Source: NORP240 sp942492445
GTDB lineage: Bacteria > Pseudomonadota > Gammaproteobacteria > Pseudomonadales > Pseudohongiellaceae
Assembly: GCA_942492445.1 (NCBI GenBank)
Contig: CALOEW010000071.1
Location: 1-12,230, forward strand
Direction of reading: 5' to 3'
DNA: 12,230 nucleotides
In this document: positions 7,703 through 12,230 of the stretch, in pieces
Layout: each line of letters opens with the position of its first letter
Numbering within the stretch: the stretch's first letter is position 1
The notes under the pieces: generated by a model
Database searches by the model: none
The model's input: only the letters and a program-made list of their open reading frames with translations
What the model was told of the DNA's origin: nothing
Translations under genes and position numbers: made by a program

Positions 7703-7975
7703 ATGAACAGACTACAGGCGGTGCTGCAGATAGTGCTGGCACTGATACTGTTTCTTTTTGCCCTGGCCACGCTGGTGAACATGGCATTGATCGCCATGAA
7801 AACGGAGGCAACTGATACCATTTCGGTCATCAACACAATCATTGGCCAGACCGTGCTGATTGTCTTTCTGGTCGCGCTGGGGCGAATTCTGCTGCGCAAG
7901 GGGGTGGCGCGCTACTCCTCGAAAAACCTGAATTCCGACAACGCGTCGACAAAAGACAAACAAAGCGGCACCTGA
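7703..7975 (+). CDS. small two-helix inner-membrane protein, unknown function
   Basis: A 90-residue protein I do not recognise. Two hydrophobic helices are predicted at about residues 8-30 (QIVLALILFLFALATLVNMA) and 42-63 (VINTIIGQTVLIVFLVALGR), joined by a short loop containing KTEATDT. A positively charged segment RILLRKGVAR follows the second helix, placing both termini in the cytoplasm by the positive-inside rule. The last 20 residues are polar and look disordered. It starts 32 bases after the acyltransferase and ends 8 bases before ribF, so it belongs to the same transcript. The ribosome site is only a modest GGGAA at about 7688-7692, and no alternative start fits better. It could be an accessory of the lipid enzymes, but nothing in the sequence shows this. 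Confidence 0.7.
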   Translation: MNRLQAVLQIVLALILFLFALATLVNMALIAMKTEATDTISVINTIIGQTVLIVFLVALGRILLRKGVARYSSKNLNSDNASTKDKQSGT

Positions 7976-7983
7976 TTCTCCCT

Positions 7984-8917
7984 ATGATTGTAGTCAATGA
8001 CCATCGCGATTTTCAGCATCGTTTTTCCCGTTGCGTTGCCACGATTGGCAAATTCGACGGCGTGCACCTGGGCCACCAGGCGATTCTGGGGCAGCTGAAA
8101 GGCAGGGCTGAACGATTGCGATTGCCTGCTCTGGCGATCGTCATCGAACCCCATCCGGAGGAGTTTTTCGCAGCGACAGCAGGGAGTTGTCCGGCGCGGC
8201 TGAACACGCTGGATGAAAAGCTGACCCTTCTGGAAGCCATGGACATCGACTTCGTCTACCTATTGAAATTCGACGCGGCGCTGAGCCGGCTCAGCGCCGA
8301 AAACTATATCAAAGATATCCTGGTGGACGGTCTGGGCATCGCGGCCTTCATCGTGGGCAGCGATTTTCGGTTCGGGTACCGCCGCAGAGGAGATTTCCGC
8401 CTGTTACAGGATTTCGGATCTAGGTTTGACTTTGAAGTAATCGAAACGGCCTCCTGCGTCGTGGATGGTCAGAGGGTCTCCAGCACCCATGTCCGACAAA
8501 GGCTGGAAGACGCGGATTTCAAGATGGTGGAGCGTCTTCTCGGACGACCGTACATCATCACCGGTGAAGTCGTCGAGGGACGGAAACTGGGAGCCGGGCT
8601 GGGGTTTCCCACCTGCAATGTAAACCTGCACCGGCAGCGGATTCCGGTTCAGGGCGTTTATGGCTGCGAAGTGGAACTGGAAGGACACAGGTACGCCGCC
8701 GCAGTCAATATCGGGTATCGGCCAACAGTGACCGACCAGGGGGGAGGCCCTGCTGGAAGCCCACTTGCTGGACTACAGTGGAAATCTGTACGGTCAAACA
8801 CTGGAAGTAATCTTCCGAGTCAAAATCAGGGACGAGGAAAAGTACGATAGCCTGGATTCATTGAAACGACAGATCGGCAGGGACGTGGAGCAGGTGCGGG
8901 ATTATTTCGCTGCCTGA
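7984..8917 (+). CDS. ribF: bifunctional riboflavin kinase / FAD synthetase, frameshifted as written
   Basis: RibF converts riboflavin to FMN and then FAD in the cytoplasm. The FMN adenylyltransferase domain (about residues 1-185) has GKFDGVHLGHQAIL, VGSDFRFGYRRRGDFRLL and SSTHVRQRLEDADF. The riboflavin kinase domain starts at GRPYIITGEVVEGRKLGAG and includes GFPTCNVNLH and AAVNIGYRPTV. As given, the frame runs to a stop at 8848-8850 (288 residues) and its last 36 residues are unrelated to RibF. Removing one G from the six-G run at 8739-8744 restores EALLEAHLLDYSGNLYGQ and then EVIFRVKIRDEEKYDSLDSL, ending at 8915-8917 for 310 residues, the normal length. The lost part carries the glutamate thought to be the kinase catalytic base (the E in LEAHLLD). 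A sequencing error is the likeliest cause, since ribF is usually essential. The gene follows the 90-residue membrane gene by 8 bases, has no clear ribosome site, and lies upstream of ileS, the conserved order. Confidence 0.92.
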
Positions 8918-8925
8918 CCATTTCC

Positions 8926-8945
8926 CCGGGGTTGCCGTCCCCCGG
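8926..8945 (+). other. short GC-rich stem-loop just after ribF
   Basis: CCGGGG at 8926-8931 pairs with CCCCGG at 8940-8945 across an 8-base loop, 8 bases after the restored ribF stop. No T-run follows, so it is not a standard intrinsic terminator; it may shield a 3' end or have no role. Confidence 0.3.
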
Positions 8946-8987
8946 TCACGCAGGAAGTTCCCTGGCTGTTCTGGCGGCGGATCGGTG

Positions 8988-8993
8988 TATAAT
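8988..8993 (+). promoter_or_regulatory. -10 box of a probable ileS promoter
   Basis: A perfect TATAAT lies 123 bases before the ileS ATG, in the roughly 200-base gap after ribF. The stretch where a -35 box would sit (GGCTGTTC, about 8964-8971) matches poorly, so the promoter may be weak or activator-dependent. A second promoter inside the ribF-ileS block is common in gammaproteobacteria. Confidence 0.5.
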
Positions 8994-9115
8994 CGCCGGT
9001 CGGCTGCCAGCCATTGCCCGGGTTAACGATGTCGGGAGTCCGTGGAGGATGTACCCGGTTGGCTCCGGTTTCGAAGATTGTAAACATTTCCAGACAGCAC
9101 AGACAGATCTAATTC

Positions 9116-11941
9116 ATGAGCGATTACAAAGACACATTGAATCTGCCCAGCACGGCGTTTCCGATGAAAGCCAACCTGGCGCAACGCGAACCCGAGATGC
9201 TGAGACGCTGGCAGGAAATGGGTCTGTACGAAAAAATTTGTGCCAAGAACGCCGGTCGGCACCGGTTTGTGCTGCATGACGGTCCGCCTTATGCCAATGG
9301 CGAATTGCACCTGGGCCACGCCATCAACAAAACGTTGAAAGATATCGTGGTCAAGTCCAGACAGATGAGCGGCTTCGATGCTCCCTTCGTGCCCGGCTGG
9401 GACTGTCATGGACTTCCCATAGAGCACAACGTAGAGAAGAAAAAGGGTAAAGCCGGCCAGAAAATCAGTTTTAAAGAGTTTCGCCAGGCCTGTCGGGATT
9501 ACGCCGGCCGCCAGGTGGAAATCCAGAAACAGGACTTTGTCAGACTGGGTGTGCTGGGTGACTGGAGCAATCCCTACCTGACCATGAATTTTCAGACTGA
9601 AGCCAATATCGTCAGGGCCCTGGGCAGGATCGTGGCCAATGGACACCTGGTCAGGGGATTCAAACCGGTCTACTGGAGCGTGGTCGGCGCATCGGCACTC
9701 GCCGAAGCGGAAGTCGAATACCAAGACAAGACTTCGTTTGCGATCGATGTCCGCTTTCCGGTAGTTGACAGGAACAGACTCACCAGGCAATTGGGGCTGG
9801 ATCAGGAAGCAGCGGAACTGCCGCTGTCGGTAGTGATCTGGACCACGACACCATGGACATTGCCGGCCAATCAGGCGGTATGCCTCAATGCCGGTCTCGA
9901 CTACAGCCTGATCAGAGTCGATCTGGGAGAGGGCCCGGAAGCCATCCTGATTGCCAGCGAAATGATCGAGCGGGTCCTGGCGCGCTACGGTGTGCAGAAT
10001 TACTGCATACTTGGCAGTGGACGGAGCGCAGAATTTGAACTCCTTCAACTCGGCCATCCGTTTATGGATCGGCAGGTGCCGGTGATCCTGGGCGACCATG
10101 TCACTACCGAGGCGGGCACCGGTGCCGTGCACACTGCACCCGACCACGGTCTGGATGATTTCTACGCAGGTCGGGCCTATGGCATCGGCACTCTCAATCT
10201 TATCGATGAGAACGGTGTGTTCGCCGATGCCGCGGCGCAATTTGCCGGGGATCATGTTTACAAGGTGGATGAGAAGATCATCGAAGCGTTGAGGCAACAT
10301 CATTCATTGGTTCATCAGGACAGGCTTACGCACAGTTATGCCCATTGTTGGCGCACCAAGACTCCACTGATTTATCGCGCCACGCCCCAGTGGTTCATCA
10401 GTATGTCGGAAAAGAATCTGTTGGACGATGCGCTCGACGCAGTAAAAGGTGTCAAGTGGATTCCTGACTGGGGACAGGCGCGGATCGAATTGATGCTGAA
10501 GGGCAGTCCGGACTGGTGCGTTTCGCGTCAGCGCACCTGGGGCACTCCAATCACCCTGTTCGTGCACAGGGAAACCCAGGAGCTTCATCCTCGTACTGAC
10601 GAGCTTTTTGAGGAAATTGCCAGGCGTATTGAAAAAGACGGGATTGAAGCCTGGTTCGAACTGCAGCCGGAAGATTTACTGGGTGAGGAAGCAGGCCAGT
10701 ACAACAAGGTAACTGATACGCTTGATGTGTGGTTTGATTCGGGTGTCACACATTTTACCGTCCTCTCTCAGCGGACGGAACTGGGTTACCCGGCCGACCT
10801 CTATCTGGAAGGATCAGATCAGCACAGGGGCTGGTTTCAGTCGTCATTGAAGACTGCCGTGGCGATGAATGGAAGTGCGCCCTACAGGCAGGTGCTTACG
10901 CATGGTTTTTTCGTGGATGCCGATGGCCGTAAAATGTCGAAATCGCTGGGCAACACCGTGGCACCGAAAAAGATCTATCAGGACTATGGAGCGGATATTC
11001 TCAGGCTTTGGGTGGCGGCAACCGATTACCGGGGAGAAATGACAGTATCCGATGAAATCTTCAGGAGGGTTTCCGATTCCTACCGACGAATTCGCAATAC
11101 AGCCCGGTTCATGCTGTCCAATCTCAACGGCTTTGATCCGGCAACCGACAGTGTACCGCCGTCCGAGATGCTGGCGCTGGACAGCTGGATTACGAGGAAG
11201 TCCCAGGAGTTGCAGGAACAGGTAGCCGAGCATTATGCGGCTTACAATTTTCTCAACGTCTATCAGAAAGTCCACAATTTCTGTGTTATCGAACTGGGTG
11301 GTTTCTACCTGGATATAATCAAGGACCGGCAATACACCTGTCAGCGCGACAGTCTGGCAAGACGTTCCACGCAGTCGGCATTGCTGTACCTGGTGGAAAC
11401 GCTCAGTAAGGTGACAGCGCCAATTCTCAGTTTCACCGCTGACGAGATCTGGCAGCATATTCCGGGCTCACGCGAGGAATCCGTGTTTCTGAGTGATTTT
11501 GCCAGTGGTCAACTGAAATTTCCTGACACTGACCAGTTTCCGGATACTTTCTGGCAACGACTGATGGCAGTGAAATCCGCTGTCAATAAGGAGCTTGAAA
11601 ACAAGCGCGCTGACAAAGTCGTCGGATCCGGCCTGAGCGCCGAGGTCACTCTGTATTGTGATGAGGGCCTGAGTGCGGAACTCAATCTGCTGGGCTCCGA
11701 ACTACGCTTTGCCCTGATAGTTTCAGCTGCAGAAATCCGCTCCCTGACCGAAGCCTGTGCCGACTCGGTGGAGACCGGAATTGCCGGCCTCAGGCTGCGT
11801 ATCCAGCCGTCTGCATTCAATAAATGCGATCGCTGCTGGCATCACAACACAAGTGTTGGTAAAAACCCCGATCATCCAGCACTCTGTGACAGGTGCATCG
11901 ACAACATCGAAGGCGCAGGTGAGGAGAGGCATTTTGCCTGA
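9116..11941 (+). CDS. ileS: isoleucyl-tRNA synthetase
   Basis: This 941-residue class I enzyme charges tRNA-Ile with isoleucine in the cytoplasm. Its length matches the bacterial family (about 940). The HIGH-type motif is seen as PPYANGELHLGHAIN (HLGH at 65-68) and the second signature as GRKMSKSLGN (KMSKS at 606-610). Between them lies the CP1 editing domain, with VVIWTTTPWTLPANQAVCLN and GTGAVHTAPDHGLDDFY. The anticodon-binding part follows, and the C-terminus has the zinc-binding cysteines C904, C907, C924 and C927 (CDRCWHH ... LCDRC), the usual form of a zinc-containing IleS. No frame defect is visible. The start MSDYKDTLNLPSTAFPMKAN agrees with the family, although the ribosome site is weak. 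The TGA stop overlaps the ATG of a 34-codon ORF by one base (TGATG) where lspA would be expected. Confidence 0.98.
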   Translation: MSDYKDTLNLPSTAFPMKANLAQREPEMLRRWQEMGLYEKICAKNAGRHRFVLHDGPPYANGELHLGHAINKTLKDIVVKSRQMSGFDAPFVPGWDCHGLPIEHNVEKKKGKAGQKISFKEFRQACRDYAGRQVEIQKQDFVRLGVLGDWSNPYLTMNFQTEANIVRALGRIVANGHLVRGFKPVYWSVVGASALAEAEVEYQDKTSFAIDVRFPVVDRNRLTRQLGLDQEAAELPLSVVIWTTTPWTLPANQAVCLNAGLDYSLIRVDLGEGPEAILIASEMIERVLARYGVQNYCILGSGRSAEFELLQLGHPFMDRQVPVILGDHVTTEAGTGAVHTAPDHGLDDFYAGRAYGIGTLNLIDENGVFADAAAQFAGDHVYKVDEKIIEALRQHHSLVHQDRLTHSYAHCWRTKTPLIYRATPQWFISMSEKNLLDDALDAVKGVKWIPDWGQARIELMLKGSPDWCVSRQRTWGTPITLFVHRETQELHPRTDELFEEIARRIEKDGIEAWFELQPEDLLGEEAGQYNKVTDTLDVWFDSGVTHFTVLSQRTELGYPADLYLEGSDQHRGWFQSSLKTAVAMNGSAPYRQVLTHGFFVDADGRKMSKSLGNTVAPKKIYQDYGADILRLWVAATDYRGEMTVSDEIFRRVSDSYRRIRNTARFMLSNLNGFDPATDSVPPSEMLALDSWITRKSQELQEQVAEHYAAYNFLNVYQKVHNFCVIELGGFYLDIIKDRQYTCQRDSLARRSTQSALLYLVETLSKVTAPILSFTADEIWQHIPGSREESVFLSDFASGQLKFPDTDQFPDTFWQRLMAVKSAVNKELENKRADKVVGSGLSAEVTLYCDEGLSAELNLLGSELRFALIVSAAEIRSLTEACADSVETGIAGLRLRIQPSAFNKCDRCWHHNTSVGKNPDHPALCDRCIDNIEGAGEERHFA

Positions 11942-12045
11942 TGGAACGTGGCAGCAATTCAGCTTTGACTCTGTTGCACCGGGCGGGGCCTGCTGAATCC
12001 CCGCCTTCAGCTCATGCCGGACAGGAGTCTGTAACCGGCCCATGA
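11941..12045 (+). CDS. 34-residue bridging ORF between ileS and fkpB, possible remnant of lspA
   Basis: ATG 11941 overlaps the ileS stop (TGATG) and its own TGA at 12043-12045 overlaps the fkpB ATG at 12042 (ATGA). It encodes MERGSNSALTLLHRAGPAES and a further 14 residues ending in SVTGP. It has no hydrophobic helix and no resemblance to the catalytic core of signal peptidase II. In gammaproteobacteria lspA usually occupies exactly this place. An internal deletion of lspA that kept both overlaps would leave such an ORF, but that is inference; it could be a meaningless linker whose translation only carries ribosomes to fkpB. Confidence 0.35.
   Translation: MERGSNSALTLLHRAGPAESPPSAHAGQESVTGP
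12021..12027 (+). promoter_or_regulatory. possible ribosome binding site of fkpB
   Basis: ACAGGAG lies 14 bases before the ATG at 12042, a rather long spacing. Coupling through the overlapping 34-codon ORF could contribute to initiation. Confidence 0.35.
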
Positions 12046-12230
12046 CTTCTTTTAAAAGCATACAGCCGGGCAGTCAGGTGATTCTGCACTTTTCCCTGTC
12101 ATTGCCGGACGGCGAAATGATCGACAGTAATTTCGACAGGAAACCGGCAGCTTTTCGCCTGGGTGACGGTAACATGCTAAATTGGCCGGAGTTGCAGCAG
12201 AACATACTGCTCAGCCACGCCTGTGGCGTG
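12042..12230 (+). CDS. fkpB: FKBP-type peptidyl-prolyl isomerase FkpB (SlpA), 3' end outside window
   Basis: The first 63 residues of a small FKBP-type isomerase and chaperone, cut by the window end. The N-terminus MTSFKSIQPGSQVILHFSLS followed by LPDGEMIDSNFDRKPAAFRL and GDGN matches the start of the FkpB/SlpA subgroup, where the E. coli protein has VLVHFTLKLDDGTTAEST and KPALFRLGD. These residues form the first strands of the FKBP fold; the aromatic active-site residues and the inserted flap domain would lie outside the window. The full protein is normally about 150 residues. Placement after ileS is the conserved gammaproteobacterial order (ileS-lspA-fkpB-ispH), except that lspA is missing. 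The stretch after GDGNML (NWPELQQNILLSHACGV) departs somewhat from the usual G-x-E-x2-L-x-G-(L/M) pattern, but the frame stays open. Confidence 0.85.
   Translation, partial: MTSFKSIQPGSQVILHFSLSLPDGEMIDSNFDRKPAAFRLGDGNMLNWPELQQNILLSHACGV

Noticed and set aside
8739..8744. Programmed frameshifting at the G-run in ribF.
   Set aside because: No stimulatory stem-loop or functional need is visible; a one-base sequencing error is simpler.
9023..10303. A 426-codon minus-strand open frame inside ileS.
   Set aside because: It lies fully antisense to strongly conserved ileS sequence and its product shows no recognisable motif; GC-rich codon use on the other strand explains it.

Overview
The window looks like a chromosomal segment from a gammaproteobacterium, probably an environmental or marine-type lineage. 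The main evidence is the block ribF-ileS-(lspA expected)-fkpB, a conserved gammaproteobacterial order. Supporting evidence is an ECF sigma/anti-sigma/DUF4252 set, a YdeP-type molybdopterin oxidoreductase and an OlsF-like fused acyltransferase. Base composition is fairly GC-rich and even across the window. I see no insertion sequence, phage gene, CRISPR array, tRNA or rRNA. Genus cannot be named from the sequence alone.

Layout. (1) 1-1745, plus strand: the C-terminal part of an ECF RNA polymerase sigma factor, a membrane zinc-finger anti-sigma factor overlapping it by 14 bases, and a secreted DUF4252 protein. This reads as a self-contained envelope-signalling operon. (2) 1805-4425, minus strand: a small two-helix membrane protein overlaps by 4 bases (ATGA) the start of an FdhF/YdeP-family molybdopterin oxidoreductase. 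The oxidoreductase is broken by at least four frame-changing lesions and one nonsense codon, including a 7-base unit present three times where one is expected. (3) 4426-4780: a divergent intergenic region with weak promoter candidates for both directions. (4) 4781-7975, plus strand: an ATP-grasp ligase, a fused lyso-lipid acyltransferase/GNAT N-acyltransferase resembling OlsF (ornithine-lipid synthesis), and a small two-helix membrane protein. (5) 7984-12230, plus strand: ribF with an apparent +1 frameshift in a run of six G, ileS preceded by a perfect TATAAT box, a 34-codon bridging ORF where lspA normally sits, and the start of fkpB, cut by the window edge.

Working together: the sigma/anti-sigma pair probably controls its own operon, including the DUF4252 protein. 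The ATP-grasp and fused acyltransferase form a plausible two-gene module for an acylated amino-acid or aminolipid product, an inference that rests on domains and adjacency only. It sits just upstream of ribF, where murJ is often found. The most unusual points are the ATP-grasp/OlsF-like module, the loss of lspA with both junctions kept as stop/start overlaps, and the heavily damaged oxidoreductase beside an intact, translationally coupled partner. The ribF frameshift, in a gene normally essential, warns that some homopolymer indels here may be sequencing errors. The heptamer expansion and the nonsense codon in the oxidoreductase are harder to explain that way.
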